A stretch of DNA of 64,000 nt. Source: an uncultured Eubacteriales bacterium. GTDB lineage: Bacteria > Bacillota > Clostridia > Peptostreptococcales > Anaerovoracaceae. Of this stretch, positions 55,087 to 64,000 are shown one piece after another. Below the pieces are notes generated by a model. That model was not told the origin of the DNA and searched no databases. It saw only the letters and a program-made list of their open reading frames with translations. Position 1 is the first letter of the stretch; every line of letters starts with the position of its first letter. The stretch spans positions 61,089-125,088 of the forward strand of contig CADBRA010000052.1 of assembly GCA_902796965.1 (NCBI GenBank), written 5' to 3'. A program made the translations under genes and the position numbers.

Positions 55087-57927
55087 CTACAAAAGCTTCT
55101 TCAGATATCTGCCTGTGTATGATTCTTCACAGGCAGCGACCTCCTCCGGAGTACCGGTGACGACGATATTGCCGCCGCGGTCGCCGCCTTCCGGTCCGAG
55201 ATCTATTATATGATCAGCGCATTTTATCACGTCGAGATTGTGCTCGATGACGACCACAGTGTTTCCAGCATCCACAAGCTTCTGAAGCACCTGCAGAAGC
55301 TTGTCTACATCAGCGAAGTGAAGACCGGTTGTCGGCTCGTCGAGGACATAAAGCGTCCTGCCTGTCATCCTCTTGGAAAGCTCAGCTGCAAGCTTGATTC
55401 GCTGTGCTTCGCCTCCTGAAAGCTGCGTCGACGGCTGACCGAGTTTGATATACCCGAGTCCCACATCGTACAGCGTCTGAAGCTGTCTCCTGATCGCAGG
55501 GATATTCTCGAAAAACTTCAGCGCTTCCTCGACATTCATATCAAGCACCTCGCTTATGTTCTTATCCTTGTATTTTACTTCAAGCGTCTCTCTGTTGTAT
55601 CTCTTTCCGTGGCAGACCTCGCACGGTACATATACATCGGGAAGGAAATTCATCTCTATCTTGATAATACCATCGCCGCCGCACGACTCGCATCTGCCTC
55701 CCTTGACATTGAAGCTGAATCTGCCTTTTGAAAAGCCACGCATCTTCGCGTCCTGAGTCTCTGCGAACAGATTTCTTATATGAGTGAACACGCCTGTGTA
55801 TGTCGCCGGATTAGAACGCGGCGTGCGGCCTATCGGCGACTGATCTATATTTATTATTTTGTCGATATCCTCGTATCCGGTTATCTTCCTGTGTCTTCCC
55901 GGCTGAACTGAAGAGCGCATTATTTTCTGAGCCAGTCCTTTTGCCAGGATCTCGTTTACGAGACTGCTCTTGCCTGATCCAGAAACACCTGTCACGCATG
56001 TAAATGTGCCGAGCGGAAAGTCAGCATCTATGTTTTTAAGGTTATTCTCCGCTGCGCCCTTTACACTCAGGACTTTTCCGCTGCCCTTTCTGCGTTTCTT
56101 CGGAACTTCTATCTTTTTCTTTCCTGAAAGGTATTGTCCTGTTATCGACTCCGGACACGCCTTGATATCCTCGACTGTGCCCTGCGCGACAATAGTTCCG
56201 CCGTGGATTCCGGCGCCCGGCCCGATATCGACGATATGGTCTGCGGCATACATCGTATCCTCATCGTGTTCAACGACTATGAGAGTGTTGCCAATATCAG
56301 TCAGATGCCGCAGCGTTGCCAGCAGTCTGTCGTTGTCACGCTGATGCAGCCCGATGCTCGGCTCATCAAGTATATAAAGAACGCCGACAAGCCCTGAACC
56401 GATCTGTGTCGCGAGCCTGATTCTCTGCGATTCTCCGCCTGACAGCGTAGCCGCAGATCTCGACAGAGTCAGATACTCGAGCCCGACATCAGACAGGAAT
56501 GTCAGTCTGCTCCTGATTTCTTTCAAGATCAGACGCGCGATCATTGCCTTCCTGTTGTCAAGCCTGAGACCGTCGAGAAACTGCAGTTCGTCCCTCACCG
56601 TCATACGACAGAACTCCATGATATTAAGTCCGCCCACCGTGACAGCCAGGACCTCGGGACGCAGTCTCTCGCCGCCGCATTTTCTGCACGGCCTGACTTT
56701 CATGAATTTCTCGATCTTTTCCTTTATGAATACAGAATCAGTCTGCTGATACCTGCGTTCGAGATTTGTCACGATCCCCTCGAACTTTGCCTTCCGGTGT
56801 ACATCGATACCCTGACTGTTCACATAATAATAGTCGATCTGACGCCCGTCTGTGCCGTACATAAGGTCATTCCTGAAATCATCAGGCAGGTCTTTGTATG
56901 GAACAGATGTGTCGACATCATATGCAGCTGCGAGCGCCTTTGTCGTCCGCGAATAATATGACATCTCGTCGAACATTCCGAACGATTTATTGAAAGCCCC
57001 GTCATCGATACTCTTTTCGGGATTGTCAACTATGATATCGGGATCGACGTGCTGAATGAAACCTATGCCGTTGCATTCGGGACATGCGCCGTATGGATTG
57101 TTGAACGAAAATGTGCGCGGCTCCATCTCGCCTATAGTCACGCCATGCTCAGGGCAGGCGAATTTCGTGCTGAAAAGTCTGTCTGTGTAATCTTCGCTCT
57201 CCGGTTCCTTGACGGACGCCAAAACGAGACCATCGCCCTGCTGTATTGCCAGTTCAACAGCCTCTGAAATTCTGCTCTCTGAACCCTGTTTAACGACGAC
57301 TCTGTCGACGACGATTTCTATCGTGTGCTTCTTTGTCTTTTCAAGCGATATGTCATCTTCGTCGAGGCTTAACATGTTTCCGTCAACTCTGACGCGGTTG
57401 AATCCGTCCCTTTTTATTCTTTCAAATATCTTTTTATGCTCGCCTTTTTTCTGCTTGACGACAGGCGCCATTACCATTATCCGCGTCCTCTCAGGATATG
57501 CCATGATCATATCAGTGATCTGGTCTACAGACTGACTGGTAATTTCTCTGCCGCAGACAGGACAGTGAGGTATGCCGATCCTCGCGTAGAGCAGTCTCAG
57601 ATAATCGTAGATTTCCGTTACGGTGCCGACTATTGATCGCGGGTTCTTGCTTGTCGTCTTCTGATCGATAGATATCGCCGGTGAGAGCCCTTCTATCGAC
57701 TCGACATCCGGCTTCTCCATCTGTCCGAGGAACTGCCTCGCGTAAGCTGATACACTCTCCATATATCTTCTCTGACCTTCAGCGTAGATTGTGTCAAACG
57801 CAAGCGTCGATTTGCCCGATCCTGAAAGACCAGTGAACACGACGAGTTCATCGCGCGGAATCTCGAGATCAACGTTTTTAAGATTGTTCTCGTTAGCTCC
57901 TTTAATTACAATATTTTTTTCTGCCAT
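55087..57927 (-). CDS. uvrA: Excinuclease ABC subunit A
   Basis: UvrA finds bulky DNA lesions and loads UvrB. The 946-residue chain has two ABC ATPase modules: first Walker [10 protein letters not shown] (33-41) and signature [16 protein letters not shown], second Walker [10 protein letters not shown] and [16 protein letters not shown]. Zinc fingers are at CPVCGREI and CEPC-type repeats around RCESCGGDG and CEVCHGKRY. The ATG at 57927 follows GAGG. It lies 309 bp after uvrB, and no LexA-type box is visible in that gap, so it may be read from the uvrB promoter. Confidence 0.98.
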   Translation of the reverse strand: MAEKNIVIKGANENNLKNVDLEIPRDELVVFTGLSGSGKSTLAFDTIYAEGQRRYMESVSAYARQFLGQMEKPDVESIEGLSPAISIDQKTTSKNPRSIVGTVTEIYDYLRLLYARIGIPHCPVCGREITSQSVDQITDMIMAYPERTRIMVMAPVVKQKKGEHKKIFERIKRDGFNRVRVDGNMLSLDEDDISLEKTKKHTIEIVVDRVVVKQGSESRISEAVELAIQQGDGLVLASVKEPESEDYTDRLFSTKFACPEHGVTIGEMEPRTFSFNNPYGACPECNGIGFIQHVDPDIIVDNPEKSIDDGAFNKSFGMFDEMSYYSRTTKALAAAYDVDTSVPYKDLPDDFRNDLMYGTDGRQIDYYYVNSQGIDVHRKAKFEGIVTNLERRYQQTDSVFIKEKIEKFMKVRPCRKCGGERLRPEVLAVTVGGLNIMEFCRMTVRDELQFLDGLRLDNRKAMIARLILKEIRSRLTFLSDVGLEYLTLSRSAATLSGGESQRIRLATQIGSGLVGVLYILDEPSIGLHQRDNDRLLATLRHLTDIGNTLIVVEHDEDTMYAADHIVDIGPGAGIHGGTIVAQGTVEDIKACPESITGQYLSGKKKIEVPKKRRKGSGKVLSVKGAAENNLKNIDADFPLGTFTCVTGVSGSGKSSLVNEILAKGLAQKIMRSSVQPGRHRKITGYEDIDKIINIDQSPIGRTPRSNPATYTGVFTHIRNLFAETQDAKMRGFSKGRFSFNVKGGRCESCGGDGIIKIEMNFLPDVYVPCEVCHGKRYNRETLEVKYKDKNISEVLDMNVEEALKFFENIPAIRRQLQTLYDVGLGYIKLGQPSTQLSGGEAQRIKLAAELSKRMTGRTLYVLDEPTTGLHFADVDKLLQVLQKLVDAGNTVVVIEHNLDVIKCADHIIDLGPEGGDRGGNIVVTGTPEEVAACEESYTGRYLKKLL

Positions 57928-58236
57928 TTACTGCCTCATATATTCCGGCCGCACCTCGGAAAGTGGCACGGCAATATCAAATCATCATTTATATTATTTT
58001 ATATGCAACCTGCGTCCGCTCCGCGGACAGAAACAAATATGCGCGGAAACAAGCACTGTCTCAGCACACCATTGAGTCCATTATGTTCAAGACTGCACCA
58101 TCACGCCTTGATGTCCGTTACTTATGTTATGACTGCCGGCGCCCGCACCTGTGTTATGTCTTAAAGAGCATATTCCTGCTACAGCCACATTCAAAGATAA
58201 TGCCACCGGCTTCCATTCCGATCGGTAATGCGGCAT
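57928..58236. other. Spacer between uvrB and uvrA
   Basis: 309 bp with no gene; contains a dispersed palindrome copy at 58014-58028. Confidence 0.55.
58014..58028. repeat. Dispersed palindrome copy in the uvrB-uvrA spacer
   Basis: GTCCGC-TCC-GCGGAC, same core as the copy at 49357; both are followed by AGA and, nearby, ATATGCG. Confidence 0.75.
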
Positions 58237-60213
58237 TCAGAGTCTCGATTTTATCTCGAAATATCTGTCTCTGAGCAGCGCAGCCTGCTCGAACTGCAGT
58301 GCTTCGGCTGCAGCATCCATTTCTTTTTTCAGCTTTGCTGCATACTCCTTGAGCTGCTTTGCAGACATCTCCTCAGGCTTGAGCTTCGTCATGTATACAT
58401 CAGATTCCTCCGCTGCAGTGACAGCCTCGAGCGCAGGTCTGACAGATTTCTTTATCGTCTGAGGCGTTATGCCGTGATCTTCATTATATTTCTGCTGTAT
58501 ATGTCTTCTTTCCTCTGTAACGTTTATCGCGTTCCTCATCTGAGGACTTATCGAGTCTCCGTACATGATTACGCGGCCGTGCTCGTTTCTGGCCGCTCTT
58601 CCGATAGTCTGTATGAGCGAACGTTCGTTTCTGAGAAATCCCTGTTTGTCAGCGTCGAGTATGGCGACGAGCGAGACTTCCGGTATATCGAGTCCCTCTC
58701 TCAGGAGATTGATACCGACCAGCACATCGAATTCTCCTGCCCTGAGATCTCTTATTATCTCTGTTCTCTCCAGCGTGTCTATATCAGAGTGCAGATAGCG
58801 CACGCGGATTCCGGCGTTTTTAAGATAATCCGTCAGACTCTCGGCCATCTTTTTGGTAAGCGTTGTCACGAGGACTCTCTCACCGTTTTCAGCAGTATCG
58901 TTTATCTCGCCGATCAGATTGTCGATCTGTCCCTCTGTCGGCCTGACATCTATCTCAGGATCGAGAAGCCCGGTAGGCCTGATAATCTGCTGAACGACAC
59001 CATCTTGTCCGCTCTTTTCAAGCTCATAATCGCCGGGCGTCGCGCTTACATACACTATCTGATCTACCAGGCTCTCGAACTCGCCGAAATTGAGCGGTCT
59101 GTTGTCGAGCGCCGACGGAAGCCTGAAGCCGTAGTCGACGAGTGACTGTTTCCTTGATCTATCTCCAGCGTACATTCCGCGCAGCTGAGGCAGCATGATA
59201 TGTGATTCATCGACCATGATGAGCAGATCATCCGGAAAATAGTCTATAAGAGTATATGGTCTCGCGCCCGGCGGAAGAGCGTTCAGGTGGCGCGAGTAGT
59301 TTTCTATGCCCTTGCATGTGCCTACCTCGCGCAGCATTTCGATATCGTATCGTGTCCTCTGTTCTATTCTCTGCGCCTCGAGCAGCTTGTCCTGACTTTT
59401 GAACTCCCTGATCCTCTCCTCGAGCTCCTCCTCGATAGAAACGCATGCTTCGCTTATACGCTCCTTTGATGTGACATAGTGCGATGCCGGAAATATGGAA
59501 ATATGGCTCCTGACACCCGTTACTTCACCTGTCACCGGATCTATCTCCTTTATCGAATCAATTTCGTCGCCGAAGAGCTCGACGCGTACTGCCGATTCCG
59601 CTCCCGCAGGGTATATATCTATTATGTCTCCCCTTACGCGGAATGTTCCGCGTTCGAACTCTATATCATTCCTTATATACTGGTCTGCAGTCAACTGCTC
59701 CATGATCTCCCTGCGGCTCTTTTCCATGCCGGGTCTGAGCGACATCATCTGCTTCTGATATTCAAACGGACTGCCGAGCCCGTATATGCACGAAACGCTC
59801 GCCACTATGATGACATCGCGTCTCTCGAACAGCGATGACGTTGCCGAATGTCTGAGCTTCTCTATCTCGTTATTGATATCTGAATCTTTTTCTATATATG
59901 TATCTGTAGACGGCACATAGGCCTCCGGCTGGTAATAATCGTAGTATGAGACGAAATATTCTACTGCATTTTCGGGAAAGAATTCCTTGAATTCACCGTA
60001 AAGCTGCGCCGCCAGCGTCTTATTGTGTGAAATGACCAGCGTCGGCCTGTTGATCTTTTCTATGATATTGGCCATCGTAAAAGTCTTGCCCGACCCGGTG
60101 ACGCCCTGAATCGTCTGGTGCTTTTTTCCGGAGCGTATTCCGTTCACTATTTCTTCTATCGCCTGAGGCTGATCGCCGGTAGGCGAATATTCCGAATGAA
60201 GCCTGAATTCCAT
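58237..60213 (-). CDS. uvrB: Excinuclease ABC subunit B
   Basis: UvrB verifies lesions and recruits UvrC. The 658-residue chain has GVTGSGKT (37-44), the beta-hairpin region [12 protein letters not shown], the helicase motif [30 protein letters not shown] (shown in part) and a C-terminal UVR domain ([18 protein letters not shown]). The ATG at 60213 has AAAGGAGG upstream and gives normal length. The promoter about 190 bp upstream carries a LexA-type box. Confidence 0.98.
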   Translation of the reverse strand: MEFRLHSEYSPTGDQPQAIEEIVNGIRSGKKHQTIQGVTGSGKTFTMANIIEKINRPTLVISHNKTLAAQLYGEFKEFFPENAVEYFVSYYDYYQPEAYVPSTDTYIEKDSDINNEIEKLRHSATSSLFERRDVIIVASVSCIYGLGSPFEYQKQMMSLRPGMEKSRREIMEQLTADQYIRNDIEFERGTFRVRGDIIDIYPAGAESAVRVELFGDEIDSIKEIDPVTGEVTGVRSHISIFPASHYVTSKERISEACVSIEEELEERIREFKSQDKLLEAQRIEQRTRYDIEMLREVGTCKGIENYSRHLNALPPGARPYTLIDYFPDDLLIMVDESHIMLPQLRGMYAGDRSRKQSLVDYGFRLPSALDNRPLNFGEFESLVDQIVYVSATPGDYELEKSGQDGVVQQIIRPTGLLDPEIDVRPTEGQIDNLIGEINDTAENGERVLVTTLTKKMAESLTDYLKNAGIRVRYLHSDIDTLERTEIIRDLRAGEFDVLVGINLLREGLDIPEVSLVAILDADKQGFLRNERSLIQTIGRAARNEHGRVIMYGDSISPQMRNAINVTEERRHIQQKYNEDHGITPQTIKKSVRPALEAVTAAEESDVYMTKLKPEEMSAKQLKEYAAKLKKEMDAAAEALQFEQAALLRDRYFEIKSRL

Positions 60214-60299
60214 AAAACAGCCTCCTTTGTAATAAAATTCTCGGTGAGGAAACCCGCAGACTTGCCTGTGGAGGGAATCACTATTGAGCATGTATTTAC

Positions 60300-60314
60300 G
60301 CCGGCTTCGCCGGC
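60300..60314. repeat. Hairpin in the uvrB leader
   Basis: GCCGGC-TTC-GCCGGC has the 6-3-6 geometry of the dispersed palindromes but different arms. Confidence 0.45.
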
Positions 60315-60408
60315 ACAGAAATCGGTGCAGATAATCTGCTGCATTTTCTCTCCAGGGAGCGCAGACATCAAGTCTGCTCTGCTGCACATTCATCGCAAAA
60401 CTCATAAG

Positions 60409-60414
60409 ATTATA
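60409..60414 (-). promoter_or_regulatory. Extended -10 of the uvrB promoter
   Basis: TATAAT preceded by TGT (TGnTATAAT) on the minus strand; no good -35, in keeping with an extended -10 promoter. Leader about 190 nt. Confidence 0.6.
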
Positions 60415-60434
60415 ACATAAAAGTGCAATTGCTT

Positions 60435-60446
60435 GAACGTGTGTTC
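60435..60446 (-). promoter_or_regulatory. LexA (DinR) box upstream of uvrB
   Basis: GAAC-GTGT-GTTC matches the Gram-positive SOS operator GAAC-N4-GTTC, and it lies over the -35 region of the uvrB promoter. LexA binding there would block transcription until DNA damage. Confidence 0.7.
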
Positions 60447-60470
60447 TGTATTTTCAATTTTTTGCGAAAT

Positions 60471-60500
60471 GAAAAGGGAGGCCTGGCGGTCTCCCTTTTC
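60471..60500 (-). terminator. Terminator of gltA
   Basis: GAAAAGGGAG (60471-60480) and CTCCCTTTTC (60491-60500) form a perfect 10-bp stem 44 bp after the gltA stop; the T run is within the 3' arm. Confidence 0.65.
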
Positions 60501-60504
60501 ATAT

Positions 60505-60519
60505 GTCAGCGGAGCTGAC
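60505..60519. repeat. Dispersed palindrome copy after gltA
   Basis: GTCAGC-GGA-GCTGAC, between the gltA stop and its terminator. Confidence 0.75.
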
Positions 60520-60543
60520 GCAAGTATTATATATTTCTGATAT

Positions 60544-61962
60544 TTATCTGTCCCTGAGCGGCGTATATTCCTTGTAATCCGCAATCCACTGATATGCCGG
60601 GCGGATGATCTTGTTATCGCCTGAAACTTCTTCAATTCTGTGGGCGCACCAGCCTGCAACCCTTGCCGTCGCGAACATAGGTGTTACGAGATCCATCGGA
60701 ATACCCAGCGCGCGGTAGACAAAACCCGAATATAGATCGATGTTTGCAGGAACCTGAACCTCTGTGCCGAGTTCTTCGGAAAGAATGCGCGAAGCGTTGT
60801 TCTCTATATAATCGTAGACTCTGAATTCGTTCATGAGTCCTTTTTCTTCGGCGATCTTTTCGGCCATTTTCTTGAGAAGCTGAGCTCTCGGATCTGTTAT
60901 AGTGTAGATAGCGTGGCCGACACCGTAGATGAGACCTGAGCCGTCATTAGCCTCTCCGCGTACAACTCTGCGGAGATATTTTTCTATCTGGTCGAAATCG
61001 GTTATATCGCTGACGTTCTCCCTGAGGTCGTTCATCATGAATATGACTGACCGGCTTGCACCGCCGTGGCGCGGTCCCTTGAGCGAGCATATGCCGGCCG
61101 CAATCGCCGAATAGGTGTCTGTATTTGTCGACGACACAGTGTGTATTGTAAACGTCGAGTTATTTCCGCCGCCGTGCTCCGCATGAAGTATGAGGCACGT
61201 ATCGAGCACTTTGGCCTCTATGTCTGAATACTCGCCAAGAGGCCTTATCATTCTCAAAATATTCTCTGCAGTTGACAGTTCAGGATCAGGATAATGGAGA
61301 TGCATACTCTGCTTGTCATAATGTGAGCGCTTAGCCTGATACGAATATGCCACAAGTGTCGGAAAATAGCCGAGCAGAATGATCGACTGCCTGAAAACAT
61401 TCTCAATATTGAGATCATCCGGATGCATGTCGTATGAATATAGCGCGAGAACCTCTCTCGAGAGCTGGTTCATGATGCTTTTTGACGGACTTGTGAGAAT
61501 ATGATCGATTATGAATCCCTGAGGGAGCTGGCGCCTCACGCCGAGTATCGACTTGAATTCGTGCAGCTCGGTTTTATTTGGGAGTCGTCCGAACAGGAGC
61601 AGAAAGCTCGTCTCTTCGTATCCGAACCTGCCGTCAGCGGAACAGCCATGAATTATGTCTTCGACGCTGATTCCTCTGTAATAAAGTTTTCCCGGCACAG
61701 GTATCTTTTTTCCGTCCGAGTCTATATCGTATCCGTGAACATCTGCGATTCTCGTAAGCCCTACACATACGCCCGTGCCATTTTTGTTTCTGAGTCCGCG
61801 CTTCACGTTATATTTGTCATAAAGGTAAGCTTCTATGTCGTTGCTTTCCTTGAGCTGAAGCGCATTATCCTCTATGAATTTATCTTCTCTTGCCTTGTAC
61901 TTAAGGGCTTCCTCGTGCGTTACATTGCCGAATCCGCCCTTGTAGCTTGATGTGCTTAACAT
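60544..61962 (-). CDS. gltA: Citrate synthase
   Basis: Condenses oxaloacetate with acetyl-CoA to citrate. The 472-residue chain contains the family motifs LHAEHGGGNNSTF (catalytic His among H260/H263), KGPRHGGASRSV and GVGHAIYTITDPRA (H350, matching the second catalytic His). An N-terminal extension of about 60 residues precedes the core, as in other Clostridia citrate synthases of this group. The ATG at 61962 has AGGAG 8 nt upstream. No aconitase or isocitrate dehydrogenase is nearby; glutamate synthesis is the likely use. Confidence 0.94.
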   Translation of the reverse strand: MLSTSSYKGGFGNVTHEEALKYKAREDKFIEDNALQLKESNDIEAYLYDKYNVKRGLRNKNGTGVCVGLTRIADVHGYDIDSDGKKIPVPGKLYYRGISVEDIIHGCSADGRFGYEETSFLLLFGRLPNKTELHEFKSILGVRRQLPQGFIIDHILTSPSKSIMNQLSREVLALYSYDMHPDDLNIENVFRQSIILLGYFPTLVAYSYQAKRSHYDKQSMHLHYPDPELSTAENILRMIRPLGEYSDIEAKVLDTCLILHAEHGGGNNSTFTIHTVSSTNTDTYSAIAAGICSLKGPRHGGASRSVIFMMNDLRENVSDITDFDQIEKYLRRVVRGEANDGSGLIYGVGHAIYTITDPRAQLLKKMAEKIAEEKGLMNEFRVYDYIENNASRILSEELGTEVQVPANIDLYSGFVYRALGIPMDLVTPMFATARVAGWCAHRIEEVSGDNKIIRPAYQWIADYKEYTPLRDR

Positions 61963-62074
61963 GTTTTTATCTCCTGAAAATAGATCTATATTGTCATTAT
62001 GCTGTGCCGCGCAGCTGCGCACTTATACCGTATTTTTATGAATCAGATCCGGCCAGTGCTGTCACGCGCCGTGC

Positions 62075-62968
62075 TCAGCGTTCAAATCCGTCGTCGGTGC
62101 TTTCCTCCGACAGAAGCATCCTCTTTTCTGCAACATTCTGCTGCTTGAGCATACGACCCTTGCGGAGCAGCTGCATGAGACTCTGCTTATCCTCAGCCTC
62201 GAGCGCTTCACGAAGATCACCTATATGTGTCTGAAGCTGATCGATCTCGTTCAGCAGATTCTTTTTATTGCATATGAACAAGTCTGACCACATGTTTTCG
62301 TCAAGCCTGGCCACTCTTGTCATATCGAGAAAGCTCCCCGCGCTGAATCCCTTTTCCTTAGGCAGCGTTGAGCTTCTGATGTATGAGTTTGAAATAATGT
62401 GCGCGAGCTGCGATGTATACGCTATCGCCTGATCGTGAGTGGCAGGATCTGTCTCTATGACTTTTTTGAAGCCGATGGAATAAGCGAGCTTTTTCAGCAC
62501 ATTCAGCTTTTCTCTGTCCGTCCTGCTGTCCGGTGTCAGCAGATAACTCGCATTCACGAACATGTCAGATTTAGAAAATACAAATCCCGCATATTCAGTG
62601 CCCGCCATGGGATGTGAACCTATGAATTCAACGCCTGCTTCCCTCAGTGGCTCCTGTACACGCGAAACGATGAATTCCTTGACTCCGCACACGTCTGTGA
62701 CGATCGCGCCCTCCTTGAAATTCTCTCTGTTGCCGAGCATGAATTCTACGATATCATTGGGAGGAATCGCAACAATGACGAGATCTCCCCTGGACAGAAG
62801 ATCTGTCCTGTCCATAGGTATGACTTCATCGACAGCTTCCATCGAAATCGCGAGATCGAGAGAAGTGTCATCCCTGTCCATACCTATGACATGATGATCC
62901 GTGTACGCCTTTATTGCTTTGCAGAATGACCCGCCTATGAGACCGAGTCCGACTACGATGATCCTCAT
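62075..62968 (-). CDS. tyrA: Prephenate dehydrogenase
   Basis: Oxidatively decarboxylates prephenate to 4-hydroxyphenylpyruvate for tyrosine synthesis. The 297-residue chain begins RIIVVGLGLIGGSFCKAI (NAD motif GLGLIGGS 7-14), and has TDVCGVKEFI and GSHPMAGTEYAGF with the catalytic His H119. No ACT domain is present. The ATG at 62968 has GGAGG 8 nt upstream. Other aromatic pathway genes are not adjacent. Confidence 0.94.
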   Translation of the reverse strand: MRIIVVGLGLIGGSFCKAIKAYTDHHVIGMDRDDTSLDLAISMEAVDEVIPMDRTDLLSRGDLVIVAIPPNDIVEFMLGNRENFKEGAIVTDVCGVKEFIVSRVQEPLREAGVEFIGSHPMAGTEYAGFVFSKSDMFVNASYLLTPDSRTDREKLNVLKKLAYSIGFKKVIETDPATHDQAIAYTSQLAHIISNSYIRSSTLPKEKGFSAGSFLDMTRVARLDENMWSDLFICNKKNLLNEIDQLQTHIGDLREALEAEDKQSLMQLLRKGRMLKQQNVAEKRMLLSEESTDDGFER

Positions 62969-63045
62969 TTGAAAATTCCTCCGGTGCATGCGGCAGAACC
63001 GCACATTTCTTTACATTAATCAATCAAATTCTGAAAATTCATTTT

Positions 63046-63051
63046 ATTATA
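63046..63051 (-). promoter_or_regulatory. Extended -10 of tyrA
   Basis: TGATATAAT (TGnTATAAT) on the minus strand; weak -35; leader about 70 nt. Confidence 0.45.
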
Positions 63052-63097
63052 TCACAAACGCAATGATAATTGATATAAAGGAAACCATACATCCTGC

Positions 63098-63112
63098 GTC
63101 AGCTCAGCTGAC
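63098..63112. repeat. Dispersed palindrome copy with TCA centre
   Basis: GTCAGC-TCA-GCTGAC, same arms as three other copies, triloop TCA. Confidence 0.7.
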
Positions 63113-63426
63113 ACGGGCCTCCGGCCGTATTTTTACGGGAAATCACACTGCTGCCATCATTATATAAGACTGCGGAGCCGTGTTATCTTAAATCAGAACC
63201 AGAAGCACGCTGCTGCTTTACAGCGCAGGATCTGATTTTTGCAGTACCGAGCAGGTATCATTAAGAATGTGTGATATAGCTGACAGTAACGAAAACGAGT
63301 CGGTCATATGATTTTATTTAAAAAGCCATTCCAACAGACTCAATTGCTCTTTCAAGTTTTCTGGTTCTCTCATCTGTATACAAATCAGCATATCTCTCAT
63401 CTCTCCGCGCCGTGCCGTTTAATGTA

Positions 63427-63447
63427 TCTGCCGGAGGAGCCGGCAGA
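63427..63447. repeat. Perfect 8-bp-arm palindrome
   Basis: TCTGCCGG-AGGAG-CCGGCAGA, in a spacer without a gene. The loop carries AGGAG. Confidence 0.45.
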
Positions 63448-63656
63448 CAGCGCCTGTTTACCGGCATCTCGGCAAAAGATTCTTCTGTCCGCCGTAGGGA
63501 GCCGGCTGTCTTGTATACTTGAACGTTTGCGGAATTATATATATTGACCAATTGCAGAAATAAAAATATAATAGCTTTATTAAAAAATCATATATCAATT
63601 ATCATGCATTAATATATCCGGAAAACCCGGAATTCTATAAAGATAAGGAGTTTAAC

Positions 63657-63878
63657 ATGATCTGTCCTAACTGCGGAAAAGAAATCGATGACAACGCAAA
63701 GATATGCCCTTACTGCAAACACGATTTAGCTGCCGACAATATCACCGCATCAAAGAGCGGCGAAGCTGCTGATGAAAAAAAGGGAGGACTCACAAAGAGC
63801 CAGAAAACTCAGGGCCTGATCCTTCTCGCCGTATGCATTGCGGCTATTGTGCTCTGTCAGTTATTTCACCTGAAATAA
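63657..63878 (+). CDS. Small zinc-ribbon membrane protein
   Basis: A 73-residue protein with an N-terminal zinc ribbon C3-x2-C6 ... C17-x2-C20 (MICPNCGKEI, ICPYCKHDL), a polar Lys/Gly-rich linker, and one transmembrane helix (LILLAVCIAAIVLCQLF, about 54-70). Such proteins are common in Clostridia and have no assigned role. The ATG at 63657 follows AAGGAG. It is just upstream of a tRNA gene. Confidence 0.8.
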   Translation: MICPNCGKEIDDNAKICPYCKHDLAADNITASKSGEAADEKKGGLTKSQKTQGLILLAVCIAAIVLCQLFHLK

Positions 63879-63908
63879 TTTTTCCTTTCCTTTTTTATAA
63901 AACAAGTG

Positions 63909-63914
63909 TATAAT
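63909..63914 (+). promoter_or_regulatory. Candidate -10 of tRNA-Ala
   Basis: TATAAT 13 bp before the tRNA; the -35 region is poor. Confidence 0.4.
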
Positions 63915-63927
63915 AATTTCCCGATAC

Positions 63928-64000
63928 GGGGCATTAGCTCAGCTGGGAGAGCGCAAGGTTCGCAATCTTGAGGTCAGGGGTTCGATCCCCCTATGCTCCA
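63928..64000 (+). tRNA. tRNA-Ala (anticodon CGC)
   Basis: A 73-nt cloverleaf reaching the right edge. The acceptor stem GGGGCAT/ATGCTCC contains the G3-U70 pair that identifies alanine tRNA. The D stem is GCTC/GAGC, the anticodon stem CAAGG/TCTTG with loop TTCGCAA (anticodon CGC), and the T arm contains GGTTCGATCC. The last base is the discriminator A; an encoded CCA cannot be judged. Confidence 0.95.

Larger units (their letters stand above)
60214..60543. other. uvrB leader and gltA 3' region
   Basis: 330 bp with the uvrB SOS promoter, two leader hairpins (GCCGGC-TTC-GCCGGC at 60300-60314 and GCAGAC/GTCTGC at 60361-60377), the gltA terminator and a dispersed palindrome copy. Confidence 0.65.
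62969..63656. other. Divergent spacer tyrA / zinc-ribbon gene
   Basis: About 690 bp with the tyrA promoter, a dispersed palindrome copy (63098-63112) with GGCC-TCC-GGCC beside it (63116-63126), and a palindrome at 63427-63447. Short open frames around 63308-63551 exist on both strands but have no ribosome binding site. Confidence 0.5.

Noticed and set aside
63308..63551. Short open frames on both strands before the zinc-ribbon gene
   Set aside because: Neither has a ribosome binding site and both run across the palindrome at 63427.

Overview
The window comes from the chromosome of a low-to-mid GC Gram-positive anaerobe, most likely class Clostridia of the Bacillota; a Clostridiales Family XIII-like bacterium is a guess. 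The evidence is a radical-type 2-hydroxyacyl-CoA dehydratase/activase pair, the oxygen-independent cobalamin route (CbiD, CbiG), a DUF5688-type protein, a lipoteichoic-acid-synthase-type enzyme, a SpoVB-type flippase, YlxM-Ffh, and strong GGAGG ribosome binding sites with many GTG and TTG starts. I see no phage, IS element, CRISPR array or rRNA. Most genes lie on the minus strand; the plus-strand genes are the LTA-synthase-like gene, malY/patB, a nucleoside phosphorylase, an acyl-CoA dehydrogenase, a lysR, ilvE, a zinc-ribbon gene and tRNA-Ala.

Layout. 1-3.6 kb: xerD fragment, then a dehydratase subunit and a fused dehydratase-activase. 4-7.6 kb: LTA-synthase-like protein and a DUF5688 protein. 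7.8-16 kb: a housekeeping block read leftward, with ylxM-ffh-rpsP-khpA-rimM-trmD followed by an HlyD-like gene, yggS, sepF, yggT, lspA and rluD. 16-19.3 kb: sppA and malY. 19.6-28.9 kb: ABC transporter, flippase, metallo-beta-lactamase-fold protein, M18 aminopeptidase and an AmmeMemoRadiSam pair. 29-33 kb: AEC carrier, nucleoside phosphorylase, and an apparently highly expressed acyl-CoA dehydrogenase. 33.5-40.8 kb: a compact anaerobic cobalamin operon with two fused enzymes and a divergent LysR regulator. 41-43.5 kb: a decayed amidase gene, a secreted protein and an EamA transporter. 44-50.5 kb: a complete F1Fo ATP synthase operon lacking atpI, with a proton-type c subunit. 51.5-64 kb: ilvE, pncB, uvrA and uvrB (with a LexA-type box), citrate synthase, prephenate dehydrogenase, a zinc-ribbon protein and tRNA-Ala(CGC).

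The least explained signal is a dispersed family of 15-bp palindromes, GTnnGC-TCC-GCn'n'AC, whose two inner stem bases vary in a compensating way between copies. They lie in spacers, several inside operons, and one copy supplies the last codons of trmD. Other points of note are a consensus promoter whose -35 box lies inside a terminator hairpin before ylxM-ffh, a likely SOS promoter for uvrB, paired 18-bp repeats at the acyl-CoA dehydrogenase promoter, and low-complexity inserts in several enzymes, most clearly a 170-residue insert in CbiD.
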